A stretch of 6,777 nucleotides of DNA, from the NCBI GenBank assembly GCA_031283015.1, contig JAITCQ010000081.1, positions 1 through 6,777 of the forward strand. Reading direction: 5' to 3'. Positions within the stretch are counted from its first letter, which is position 1; every line of letters starts with the position of its first letter. This document shows positions 1 to 5,929 of the stretch, piece by piece. The notes under the pieces are model-generated. The model saw only the letters and a program-made list of their open reading frames with translations. It made no database searches and was not told the origin of the DNA. The DNA comes from Candidatus Methanoplasma sp. (GTDB taxonomy: Archaea > Thermoplasmatota > Thermoplasmata > Methanomassiliicoccales > Methanomethylophilaceae). The translations under genes were made by a program, and so were the position numbers.

Positions 1-494
1 GAGGATGCTTCTGGGGCGTCGAGAAGGTGTTCTCGGCCATACCCGGAGTGACGGGGACCGAGTGCGGATACGCAAACGGGTATGCCCTCCTGGTCCCCGA
101 CTATATGACGGTGTGTTCCGGCAAGTTCGGATATTGCGAAGCTGTCAGGGTATCATACGATCCGGCGACCGTTGGTCTCGAACGTATCCTGGACGTTTTC
201 TTCATGATCATCGACCCCACTCTTCTGAACCGCCAGGGGAACGACAGGGGCATACAGTACCGGACCGGGATATACTGGGCGGATGAACCTTCTCGGAGGA
301 CCGTCGAGGGATACGTCGAGAAAGAGAGGAAGAAGCGCGGCGAGTTCTTCACAGAAGCGGGACCGCTGCTGTATTACGTCCCGGCCGAGGAGTACCATCA
401 GCATTATTTGGACAAGAACCCCGGGGGTTACTGTCACATCTCCCGCGAAGAGATGGAACACGTACGCAGGATGTTCTCTAACGACAGAAACTGA
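1..494 (+). CDS. msrA: Peptide-methionine (S)-S-oxide reductase MsrA, 5'-truncated by window edge
   Basis: MsrA reduces the S-epimer of methionine sulfoxide, free or in proteins, back to methionine in the cytoplasm. The visible reading frame runs from base 3 and gives 163 residues. It opens directly at the family's active-site motif GCFWG, whose Cys (codon 6-8) is the catalytic nucleophile. Further family signatures follow: GYANG near fragment residue 22, VCSG near 37, EAVRVSYDP near 46, GNDRGIQYRTGIYW in the middle and YHQHYLDKNPGGYCH near the C-terminus. MsrA proteins are usually about 160-180 residues with this motif close to the N-terminus, so only a short N-terminal piece, including the start codon, is missing. 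A GTG at 27 lies inside the conserved core and is not the start. The fragment has five Cys (2, 21, 38, 45, 144), some of which could act as resolving cysteines. The stop is TGA. Its likely role is repair of oxidative damage in an anaerobe. Confidence 0.95.
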   Translation, partial: GCFWGVEKVFSAIPGVTGTECGYANGYALLVPDYMTVCSGKFGYCEAVRVSYDPATVGLERILDVFFMIIDPTLLNRQGNDRGIQYRTGIYWADEPSRRTVEGYVEKERKKRGEFFTEAGPLLYYVPAEEYHQHYLDKNPGGYCHISREEMEHVRRMFSNDRN

Positions 495-497
495 AGA

Positions 498-531
498 ATC
501 GGACACAAAGTGCCCGATAATGTCTATTTTT
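498..531 (+). terminator. Hairpin plus T-run after msrA
   Basis: Bases 498-502 (ATCGG) pair with 514-518 (CCGAT). After one A/C mismatch, CAC (504-506) pairs with GTG (510-512) around an AAA loop. A run of five T follows at 527-531. This lies 4-37 nt after the msrA stop and before the argF promoter, where a terminator is expected. Archaeal termination relies mainly on T-runs, so the hairpin may be incidental. The same T-rich stretch (525-534) could also be read as a weak upstream TATA element for argF. Confidence 0.4.
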
Positions 532-542
532 AAGCATAAGTG

Positions 543-548
543 TTAATA
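543..548 (+). promoter_or_regulatory. TATA-like box of argF
   Basis: TTAATA begins 30 nt before the argF ATG at 573. That spacing puts the expected archaeal transcription start at or next to the start codon, so the mRNA would be leaderless. No Shine-Dalgarno sequence is present upstream of 573, which agrees. The surrounding string TTAATAACAGGC closely resembles TTAATACAGGC in the promoter of the metallophosphoesterase gene. An alternative TATA-like stretch at 525-534 would give a leader of roughly 20 nt. Confidence 0.5.
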
Positions 549-572
549 ACAGGCCGAATCAATCTCCGTATC

Positions 573-1490
573 ATGGCAAAGAAAGATCTGATATCCGTAT
601 TGGATATGAAGGACGAGTGGCCGGACCTTGTGGATCTGGCCATAAAGCTCAAAGCGGAGCGCGGCACCCACGGCGCGCCGCTCAAAGGCAAGACGCTTAT
701 AATGCTGTTCGAAAAGCCCAGCACCAGAACCAGGATATCCTTTGACGTCGCCATCACAGAGCTCGGAGGCCACGCACTGCACATCGACGTGTCGAAGATG
801 CACATGGGCAGCCAGGGGGAGACCGTCGAGGACACCGCCAAGGTGCTGAGCAGATTCGCCCACGGCATAATGTACCGCGCCTATGACTACAAGGTGATGG
901 ACAAGATCGGCGAATCCGCGACGATACCCGTCATAAGCGGCCTGGATAACCTGGAGCACCCCTGCCAGGCCCTGGCAGACATGATGACTATAAAAGAGAA
1001 GAAAGGATCGTTCCGCGGCAAGAAGCTGGTGTACCTTGGGGACGGCAATAACGTGTGCAACTCCCTCCTCTACTCCAGCGCCATAATCGGCCTGGACATG
1101 GTGGCGTGCTGCCCAGCGACGAGAATGCCGAACGCGGAGATAATGTTGGGCGCCGCGCGCATAGCGGACGCTAACGGATGCAAGATCTCCGCCTCGCACG
1201 ACCCCATGGAGGCGTGCAAGGACGCGGACATCCTCTACACAGATACGTGGATATCGATGGGGGACGAGACCCCCGTGGAGAAGGCGGTCAAGCTGTTCTG
1301 CATGTACCAGATAAACTCAGGATTGCTTTCGATAGCGAAGGAGGACTGCATAGTCATGCACTGTCTCCCCGCCCACAGAGGGTTTGAGATAACGGCGGAG
1401 GTCATGGACGGGCCCCAGAGCGTCGTTTTCGACCAGGCGGAGAACCGCCTGCACGCTCAGAAAGCGGTACTCTGCACCCTGCTCAAATGA
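573..1490 (+). CDS. argF: Ornithine carbamoyltransferase
   Basis: This cytoplasmic enzyme transfers the carbamoyl group of carbamoyl phosphate to ornithine, giving citrulline and phosphate in arginine synthesis. The 305-residue product has the family's usual length and all its signatures: the carbamoyl-phosphate loop STRTR (50-54), HPCQ (129-132), the ornithine-side motif DTWISMG (224-230) and HCLPAHRG (263-270) with the catalytic Cys264. The order is an N-terminal carbamoyl-phosphate domain then a C-terminal ornithine domain. The SMG and HCLPA motifs separate it from aspartate carbamoyltransferase. I chose ATG 573 because the protein then begins at the normal family position and because of the TATA spacing. 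An in-frame GTG at 540 would add 11 atypical residues and would lie upstream of the TATA box. The gene stands alone on its strand. Its last 8 bp overlap the convergent DHH gene, with no terminator between them. Confidence 0.95.
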   Translation: MAKKDLISVLDMKDEWPDLVDLAIKLKAERGTHGAPLKGKTLIMLFEKPSTRTRISFDVAITELGGHALHIDVSKMHMGSQGETVEDTAKVLSRFAHGIMYRAYDYKVMDKIGESATIPVISGLDNLEHPCQALADMMTIKEKKGSFRGKKLVYLGDGNNVCNSLLYSSAIIGLDMVACCPATRMPNAEIMLGAARIADANGCKISASHDPMEACKDADILYTDTWISMGDETPVEKAVKLFCMYQINSGLLSIAKEDCIVMHCLPAHRGFEITAEVMDGPQSVVFDQAENRLHAQKAVLCTLLK

Positions 1491-2898
1491 TCTGAGACGA
1501 TACCAGGTCCTCAACGATATTCAGGAATTCCTCCTCTTTACCGTTGGGTATGGTGGCGCCGGCGGCGACCTTGTGGCCGCCGCCGTAGCCGCCGACCATC
1601 TCGGACGCGGTCTTCATTATCTGCGACAGGTCCAGGCCGCGGTCCGTCAGGTTCCTGTTCGCCCTGGCGGACACCTTTACGCCGTCTTCCGCCACCGCGA
1701 ACGCGAGGATGGGGAGTTCTTTCCTCGCTTCCCCCGAATTTAGCAGGAGTCCCGCGACGATGCCCACCACCGTCTCTCTTATCTTGGTGCCGGCGTCGAA
1801 GTACTGCACGAACCTGCGTTCTTTCAAAAGACGGTTGTCCCGTATGTAGCCAATGGCGGAGGAGATATGCTTCCTGTGGTCGGCGCGGTTCCTCTCGGCG
1901 TCCTCCAGAGCCGTCAGGTCGCCTCTGCATATTCTCAGGCCGGTCCCGGCGTCGTCGTACCGCCCGCAGGAGTTGAGCACGGTCGCGAATTCCTTCACGT
2001 CCCTCAGCCCGGTGCGGGATTCGTATTTTGTCAAGGTGTATATCTCGCCGAGCAACCTTTTTTTCATTTCTTCGTCATCGAAATACGAAAGCAGGCGTTC
2101 GGTGGCCGCTTTCTTTTCGTTCGCAGTAAGGTCCATCCAGGTCCTCTGCTCCCTTTCTTTCTTCAGAGGTATACCGAGTTCGGAGAAGAACGCGGTGCTG
2201 CCCGGGCCGCTGTCGCTTATACCGGGGACCGGGGGATCGCTACTGTATTGCAGGAACTGGACCAGAGGCCTGTAGTCCCTCCCGTAGTACCGCACGTCCT
2301 CCTCCACCGCCATGTCCCCTTCGGAAACGGCCTCTTTCAGTATCGTCCTATTATAGCCGATCAGCCTGGATTCCCTGCTGTCCTGAAGGTCCCCGACGGC
2401 GCCTATGACGGCTAGGAACGCCAGATCCCTGTTCCCCGGGTCTATCGTCTTCGAAAGGAGGTACGTCATCCCCGCCCCGCTTATTTCGTATGAGCCGGAT
2501 ATCCCGTACGTGTGGGGGTTCAGATGGTGGAGGCGTTCGAAGTCTTCGATGGAGGCCTGCCTGCTTCTCCATTTCTCATCTGGCACATGGTGATCAGTGA
2601 CTATGATCCCCGGCCTTTTGAACTCGGAGAGATAAGCGCTCCCCAGGTCGCATATCCACACGGCGTCCTCCGCCGACCCGTTGATCGAAGCTATCGCCTC
2701 CTCGGTGATCTTCTTTTCGAACACCACCCTGTATCTCTTCCCGAGCCGGTCTAACGTGACGGACGCGATACCGCCGGACGCTATGCCGTCGGCGTCGATG
2801 TGCGTGACGATAAGGACGCTCCCGGCGGACCTGACGGCAACCGCCGCCTTCTCAAGGTCCCTTAAAAGTCTGTCGCAATAGGCGCTGTCCTCATCCAT
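1483..2898 (-). CDS. DHH-family phosphoesterase, archaeal RecJ/GAN-like exonuclease
   Basis: This is a 471-residue member of the DHH/DHHA1 superfamily, resembling archaeal RecJ-like proteins such as the GINS-associated nuclease GAN. Those are metal-dependent single-strand exonucleases linked to replication and repair. Visible motifs are THIDADG (motif I, H33, D35, D37), ICDLGS (motif II, D84), TDHHVP (motif III, D102-H103-H104) and GAVGDLQD (motif IV, D170). All predicted metal ligands are therefore present. A glycine-rich DHHA1 substrate motif, GGYGGGHKVAAGA, sits at 436-448 near the C-terminus. The length fits archaeal RecJ/GAN proteins and is shorter than bacterial RecJ. I chose ATG 2898; a TTG at 2928 would add 10 unremarkable residues. 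No clear Shine-Dalgarno is seen. The gene converges on argF and diverges from the metallophosphoesterase gene. Whether the substrate is ssDNA, RNA or a small nucleotide cannot be decided from the sequence. Confidence 0.88.
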   Translation of the reverse strand: MDEDSAYCDRLLRDLEKAAVAVRSAGSVLIVTHIDADGIASGGIASVTLDRLGKRYRVVFEKKITEEAIASINGSAEDAVWICDLGSAYLSEFKRPGIIVTDHHVPDEKWRSRQASIEDFERLHHLNPHTYGISGSYEISGAGMTYLLSKTIDPGNRDLAFLAVIGAVGDLQDSRESRLIGYNRTILKEAVSEGDMAVEEDVRYYGRDYRPLVQFLQYSSDPPVPGISDSGPGSTAFFSELGIPLKKEREQRTWMDLTANEKKAATERLLSYFDDEEMKKRLLGEIYTLTKYESRTGLRDVKEFATVLNSCGRYDDAGTGLRICRGDLTALEDAERNRADHRKHISSAIGYIRDNRLLKERRFVQYFDAGTKIRETVVGIVAGLLLNSGEARKELPILAFAVAEDGVKVSARANRNLTDRGLDLSQIMKTASEMVGGYGGGHKVAAGATIPNGKEEEFLNIVEDLVSSQII

Positions 2899-2931
2899 GT
2901 TCCCAGCCGTTCCGGCATTGCGGAACAAAAA

Positions 2932-2940
2932 GAAATACTA
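2932..2940 (-). promoter_or_regulatory. Possible TATA-like box of the DHH gene
   Basis: On the minus strand, TAGTATTTC lies about 40 nt before ATG 2898. A transcription start 25-30 nt downstream would leave a leader of roughly 10-15 nt. The match to the archaeal TATA consensus is weak and the spacing differs from the neighbouring genes, so this is only a candidate. Confidence 0.25.
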
Positions 2941-2947
2941 TTGCATA

Positions 2948-3034
2948 CCCGATCTGAGCGGAAAGCTGCGGAAGCGTTTCCAAGCACAGAACGCCCGATC
3001 TTCTTAGGACGTCACAGCCCATGGGACCCGATTA
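2948..3034. repeat. Three short CCCGAT repeats in the divergent intergenic region
   Basis: The 161-nt gap between the DHH start and the metallophosphoesterase start holds CCCGATCT at 2948-2955, CCCGATCT at 2994-3001 and CCCGATTA at 3027-3034. The third copy runs into the TATA-like box of the downstream gene. Two GCGGAA copies (2958-2963 and 2968-2973) lie exactly 10 bp apart. A small inverted repeat, GGAA (2970-2973) with TTCC (2978-2981), is also present. The repeats are visible, but any regulator binding there is inference. No gene is seen in this gap. Confidence 0.35.
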
Positions 3035-3037
3035 ATA
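3032..3037 (+). promoter_or_regulatory. TATA-like box of the metallophosphoesterase gene
   Basis: TTAATA starts 28 nt before ATG 3060, the spacing expected when transcription begins at the start codon. No good Shine-Dalgarno precedes 3060. This supports ATG 3060 over the in-frame GTG at 3045, which would lie upstream of the predicted transcription start. Confidence 0.5.
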
Positions 3038-3059
3038 CAGGCAGGTGCATTATGGGGAC

Positions 3060-3782
3060 ATGCGGTCGTACGAGATCCTCCCCGGCGTAAGGGTGACCAA
3101 CGACAGGTGCCTGATACTGGACGACGGGCCGACCGCCGTTCTTGGAGATCTGCATCTGGGCTATGAGAGCGCTCTCGAGGAGGAGGGGATGTATATCCCG
3201 AGGATGAACACGGAGTCGATAAGGGACGCGATGAACAGCGTCCTCTCCGAATACGAGCCGGAAAGGGTGGTCCTTTTAGGGGACATCAAGCATGACTTCA
3301 AAAGGTCCAAACGGGAGGCCAGGACGGAGGTCATAAGGATAATGGACCTTCTTGCGGAAGCGTCAGACGTGGTAGTGGTGAAGGGGAACCACGACAACTT
3401 CCTGCAGAACATACTTTCTGACATCGGCCTCATGGCCGTCGACTATGTTGATATGGGGGGGTTCAGGATGGAGCACGGGCACATGGACTCCAAGGTAAGA
3501 CCGGTCATAATAGGGCACGAGCACCCCTCGGTAAGGATACCGGGCGAGATGAGCGGCGGCATGAAGATACATTGCTTTGTGCATCAGAAGAAGGACGGCG
3601 TGATCGTGCTACCTCCCTTCAGCCCGTTCTCCGCCGGCAACGACCTGATGCCCGAGGGGAGGTCCATCATGGCGCCGGCCCTGAGCGGTTCAGACTATCC
3701 AGACGCGGACATATACGGCGTGTCGGAAGTGGGGATAATCAAACTCGGAAAACTCAGAGACGTGACCGACATAACCATCTGA
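3060..3782 (+). CDS. Calcineurin-like metallophosphoesterase (archaeal ICC-like family)
   Basis: This is a 240-residue soluble calcineurin-type phosphoesterase with a two-metal active site. Its motifs, in family order, are GDLHLG (29-34; D30, H32), GDIKHDF (74-80; D75), GNHDN (109-113; N110, H111), EHGH (138-141) and GHEH (152-155). No metal ligand appears to be missing. The order and length suggest the archaeal ICC-like group (COG1407 type), whose substrate is not established. Some archaeal members sit next to DNA helicase or nuclease genes. Here the divergent neighbour is a RecJ/GAN-like nuclease, which hints at nucleic-acid metabolism but does not prove it. No signal peptide or membrane segment is visible. 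I chose ATG 3060 from the TATA spacing; GTG 3045 would add five residues. No clear terminator follows, so read-through into the methyltransferase gene 85 nt downstream is possible. Confidence 0.88.
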   Translation: MRSYEILPGVRVTNDRCLILDDGPTAVLGDLHLGYESALEEEGMYIPRMNTESIRDAMNSVLSEYEPERVVLLGDIKHDFKRSKREARTEVIRIMDLLAEASDVVVVKGNHDNFLQNILSDIGLMAVDYVDMGGFRMEHGHMDSKVRPVIIGHEHPSVRIPGEMSGGMKIHCFVHQKKDGVIVLPPFSPFSAGNDLMPEGRSIMAPALSGSDYPDADIYGVSEVGIIKLGKLRDVTDITI

Positions 3783-3823
3783 CGCCCCCCTGCGGTTCGA
3801 AGAAAAAGGAGCATCCGACCCAA

Positions 3824-3830
3824 TTAAATA
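3824..3830 (+). promoter_or_regulatory. TATA box of the methyltransferase gene
   Basis: TTAAATA is a strong archaeal TATA match. Transcription would start about 28-30 nt downstream, near 3852-3854. That leaves a leader of about 15 nt, just long enough to hold the Shine-Dalgarno at 3854-3859. This gene therefore probably has a short leader, unlike its neighbours. Confidence 0.6.
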
Positions 3831-3853
3831 AGAGTACTCTGTTTAGGTTTTTC

Positions 3854-3859
3854 AGGAGA
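3854..3859 (+). promoter_or_regulatory. Shine-Dalgarno site of the methyltransferase gene
   Basis: AGGAGA lies 8 nt before ATG 3868 and 14 nt before a second in-frame ATG at 3874. The spacing favours 3868 as the start. It complements the conserved CCUCC near the 3' end of archaeal 16S rRNA. Confidence 0.65.
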
Positions 3860-3867
3860 TATTTCAT

Positions 3868-4908
3868 ATGTCAATGACTCCAAGAGAAAGAATAATCTCA
3901 GCGATGAAACTGGAAGAGCTCGACAGGCCCCCGGTGGCGATTTTCACCCAGGCCGCGACGCTCTCGCAGATGGACAAGGTCGGCGCAGCCTGGCCTGAGG
4001 CCCACAAGAATGCAGAGGCCATGGCAAAGCTCGGAACAGCGCAGGCGGACGTTTTCGGATTTGAGTGCGTAAGGGCACCGTTCTGTCTTACAGCCGAGGC
4101 GGAGAGGCTCGGATGCAAGGTGCAGGTAGAGAAGAAAGACGCCGCGCCGATGATCAAAGAGCACCCGTTCCACTTCGACCCGATGATGGGAGAGTACGAC
4201 GACCCCTCGACGCTCATGGCTCCCGAGGAATTCCTGAAAGACGGAAGGCCCGCCGTAGCGATTAAAGCGATGGCCCTCATGAAGAAATCCCACGGGGCAG
4301 AGTACGCCCTCGTTGCGGGTAACACCGGTCCGTTCACCCTCGCCGGCCACCTGGTCAGCACCGAGAACATAGTCTTCGGTATGATGATGGCCCCTGAAGA
4401 GGTAGAGAAATGGACGGCGGCCATCAACCCGATAGTGAAAGCCTACACACAGGCCCTCTCCGACGCAGGCGCAGACGTCATCCAGATGTCAGAGCCCTCG
4501 GCGTCCACCGATATGATCGCGCCCGACATGTTCGAGTCCGCATCCGGAAAGTTCATCAGGGAGAGCCTCGCGGCAGTTAAGGACGCGTACTCCGTGCTCC
4601 ACATCTGCGGAGACACCTACCCCATAATCGACGGCATGATCGCCACAGGCGTGAAAGGTCTGTCCATCGAGGAGAAGGTCGACCCCGCGAAGGCCGCGGA
4701 GAAGGTCAACAAGAGAGCCGCCCTCGTAGGTAACGTCGGATCGGTCAGGCCCCTCTTCCAGGGAACGCCCGAAGAGGTCAAGGCCGCAGCGCTGGCCTGC
4801 GCAAAGGCAGGGTTCAGCGTCATAGGGTCCGGCTGCGGTATAGCCACCGCGACGCCCGACGCCAACATGAAGGCCCTCGTCGACACGATAAAAGCGTTCA
4901 AGCGCTGA
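3868..4908 (+). CDS. mtbA: Methylcobamide:CoM methyltransferase, MtaA/MtbA family
   Basis: The enzyme moves a methyl group from a methylated corrinoid protein (MtbC, MttC or MtaC type) to coenzyme M, making methyl-CoM, the substrate of methyl-CoM reductase. It belongs to the uroporphyrinogen-decarboxylase fold family. The 346-residue product is the usual length. It carries the zinc-site pattern H-x-C in HICGDTYP (H245, C247), with the distal Cys in GSGCG (C323). Other family features are FTQAAT (26-31), WPEAH (42-46), GNTGPFTLAGH (151-161), a SIEEKVD segment (266-272) and VGNV (287-290). The N-terminal half reads more like methylamine-pathway MtbA, while the GCGIATATP end also resembles methanol-pathway MtaA. 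The symbol is therefore a best guess, although the family is secure. It has its own TATA box, a Shine-Dalgarno and a terminator-like T-run. An ATG at 3874 is the alternative start. No gene for a substrate-specific methyltransferase or corrinoid protein is in view. Confidence 0.9.
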   Translation: MSMTPRERIISAMKLEELDRPPVAIFTQAATLSQMDKVGAAWPEAHKNAEAMAKLGTAQADVFGFECVRAPFCLTAEAERLGCKVQVEKKDAAPMIKEHPFHFDPMMGEYDDPSTLMAPEEFLKDGRPAVAIKAMALMKKSHGAEYALVAGNTGPFTLAGHLVSTENIVFGMMMAPEEVEKWTAAINPIVKAYTQALSDAGADVIQMSEPSASTDMIAPDMFESASGKFIRESLAAVKDAYSVLHICGDTYPIIDGMIATGVKGLSIEEKVDPAKAAEKVNKRAALVGNVGSVRPLFQGTPEEVKAAALACAKAGFSVIGSGCGIATATPDANMKALVDTIKAFKR

Positions 4909-4931
4909 GCTTTGAACCCCCAAAACCTCTT

Positions 4932-4954
4932 AACAAACACCTTGTTCGTTTTTT
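4932..4954 (+). terminator. Hairpin plus T6 after the methyltransferase gene
   Basis: AACAA (4932-4936) pairs with TTGTT (4942-4946) around a 5-nt loop, and six T follow at 4949-4954. This is 24-46 nt after the stop codon. The stem is weak and AT-rich, but the T-run alone fits archaeal termination. It implies that the downstream DUF169 gene is transcribed separately. Confidence 0.5.
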
Positions 4955-4973
4955 CAGCATTCAGGCGTCTTTC

Positions 4974-5015
4974 CCGGCAGCGGTCCTTCGGAGCGGTCGT
5001 CCGCAGAGGCGCCGG
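4974..5015. other. GC-rich foldable element upstream of the DUF169 promoter
   Basis: CCGGC (4974-4978) can pair with GCCGG (5011-5015). Inside lie TCC-TTC-GGA (4984-4992) and GCGG-TCGT-CCGC (4993-5004). The element sits between a probable terminator and a probable leaderless promoter, so it would not be in either neighbour's mRNA if both calls hold. It is unassigned: it could be a small RNA, a DNA-level site or chance folding of GC-rich sequence. Confidence 0.25.
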
Positions 5016-5020
5016 TAACG

Positions 5021-5026
5021 TTTATT
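5021..5026 (+). promoter_or_regulatory. TATA-like box of the DUF169 gene
   Basis: TTTATT starts 29 nt before ATG 5050, the spacing expected for a leaderless transcript. No Shine-Dalgarno precedes 5050. This supports ATG 5050 over an upstream in-frame ATG at 4912. Confidence 0.5.
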
Positions 5027-5049
5027 CCGTCGTACTGCAATACAGGTTC

Positions 5050-5760
5050 ATGTCCGAGACCCTCGAAACCAACGCGGAATACGCCGGGAAGATGAAGTCG
5101 ATGCTCAACCTCAGATCCGAACCGGTGGCGGTGAAGCTCATCAAAGAAGGCTGCGAATATCCTCCTGGACCGGAGATGCCGGAACCCCAGATCAGCCACT
5201 GCCAGGCGGTCTTCCGCGCAAGGAAGGGGGGCAGCTTCAGGCTGCCCTTCGAGAAGGAGAGCTGTCACGTCGGGGCGGCGGTGCTCGGGATGACCGAGAC
5301 CCCCGCGAAAGCGGCGTCCGGCGAGTTCCATGCGGGAATAGGGATACATGATTCCGTTGAAGCTGCAAAGAGGATGATGGACGAAAGGGTGATGATCCCG
5401 TACAGAACGATCGGAGAGACGGTGTGCCCCCTGAAGGACGCGGATTTCGTTCCGGACGTGGTGATAATAATAGACACCGCCGAAAGGATGTATTGGATCG
5501 TGTCGCTGATGGCCGGGGGGAAGGGAGGACGCGCATCATTCAGCACGGCCCCGTTCCAATGCGCATGCGAGGACGTGACCGCCGTCCCCATAGTGACGGG
5601 CTCCCCCAACGTATCCCTGGGGTGTTTCGGGTGCAGGAAGAAGACCGATATGGCCGGCGACGAGCTGGCGTGCGGCATCCCCTACGGGCTGATGCCGGAA
5701 TACGTGTCGAGACTGGAAAGATACTCGAAAGGTCCGCTCGTCCAGGCGAAAAGAGGCTGA
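5050..5760 (+). CDS. DUF169 family protein, cysteine-rich, function unknown
   Basis: This is a 236-residue protein of the DUF169 family (COG2043 type), found in archaea and anaerobic bacteria and without an established reaction. The N-terminal RSEPVAVKLI (22-31) is the typical DUF169 opening. Nine Cys are present: C35, C51 (HC), C72 (ESCHVG), C126, C171 and C173 (QCAC), C192 and C195 (GCFGC) and C208. The CxC and CxxC pairs suggest a metal or iron-sulfur site, which is inference. No signal peptide or membrane helix is evident, so it is probably cytoplasmic. I chose ATG 5050 because the DUF169 similarity begins just after it and because of the TATA spacing. The longer frame from 4912 adds 46 residues without family character. 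The gene lies between the methyl-CoM-forming methyltransferase and the mcr operon, which suggests but does not show a link to corrinoid, redox or methyl-CoM chemistry. Confidence 0.82.
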   Translation: MSETLETNAEYAGKMKSMLNLRSEPVAVKLIKEGCEYPPGPEMPEPQISHCQAVFRARKGGSFRLPFEKESCHVGAAVLGMTETPAKAASGEFHAGIGIHDSVEAAKRMMDERVMIPYRTIGETVCPLKDADFVPDVVIIIDTAERMYWIVSLMAGGKGGRASFSTAPFQCACEDVTAVPIVTGSPNVSLGCFGCRKKTDMAGDELACGIPYGLMPEYVSRLERYSKGPLVQAKRG

Positions 5761-5841
5761 ATTTTCTAAGTGTTACCTGTTTTGATAAATCAGGGAGTAA
5801 TGCGCGTTCTATTCTGCATCAAGGTGTTACTCATAGCAACC

Positions 5842-5849
5842 TATAAATA
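5842..5849 (+). promoter_or_regulatory. Distal candidate TATA box (P1) for the mcr operon
   Basis: TATAAATA closely matches the archaeal TATA consensus. Transcription would start near 5870, giving an mcrB leader of about 170 nt. The surrounding AT-rich, non-coding sequence fits a promoter. Confidence 0.5.
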
Positions 5850-5863
5850 CAATCAAAAAAGCG

Positions 5864-5892
5864 GAATCCCCCTTTTCTGGGATTCAAATCCC
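5864..5892 (+). promoter_or_regulatory. Overlapping inverted repeats with a shared middle arm
   Basis: GAATCCC (5864-5870) is complementary to GGGATTC (5879-5885). The middle arm is also complementary to a second downstream copy, AATCCC (5887-5892). The middle arm can pair with only one partner at a time, so the two hairpins exclude each other. If transcription starts near 5870 at P1, the first arm would be lost from the RNA, and the repeat might then be a DNA-level operator. No known riboswitch class is recognised. Confidence 0.35.
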
Positions 5893-5929
5893 ATCGAAAT
5901 ACTATGGAAAACTAATTTTTTGCTTAAAG

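Noticed and set aside
543..1199. A 218-codon open frame antisense to argF
   Set aside because: It is a shadow of GC-rich codon use in argF; the sense strand carries the full set of carbamoyltransferase motifs and the antisense product looks like no known protein.
1853..2415. Long plus-strand open frames (140 and 182 codons) opposite the DHH gene
   Set aside because: They overlap each other and the DHH coding sequence, whose catalytic motifs are intact, and have no promoter or ribosome-binding site of their own.
2899..2928. A TTG start 10 codons upstream for the DHH gene
   Set aside because: A rare start codon with no Shine-Dalgarno; the added residues precede the conserved domain and ATG 2898 is available.
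4912..5049. A 46-residue N-terminal extension of the DUF169 protein
   Set aside because: The extension has no DUF169 character, begins just after the previous stop, spans a terminator-like T-run and lies upstream of the TATA-like box that fits ATG 5050.
5878..5893. A T-arm-like string, GGGATTCAAATCCC, suggesting a tRNA gene
   Set aside because: The loop is one nucleotide too long for a T-arm, and the upstream 60 nt contain no acceptor, D-arm or anticodon stem that would complete a cloverleaf.
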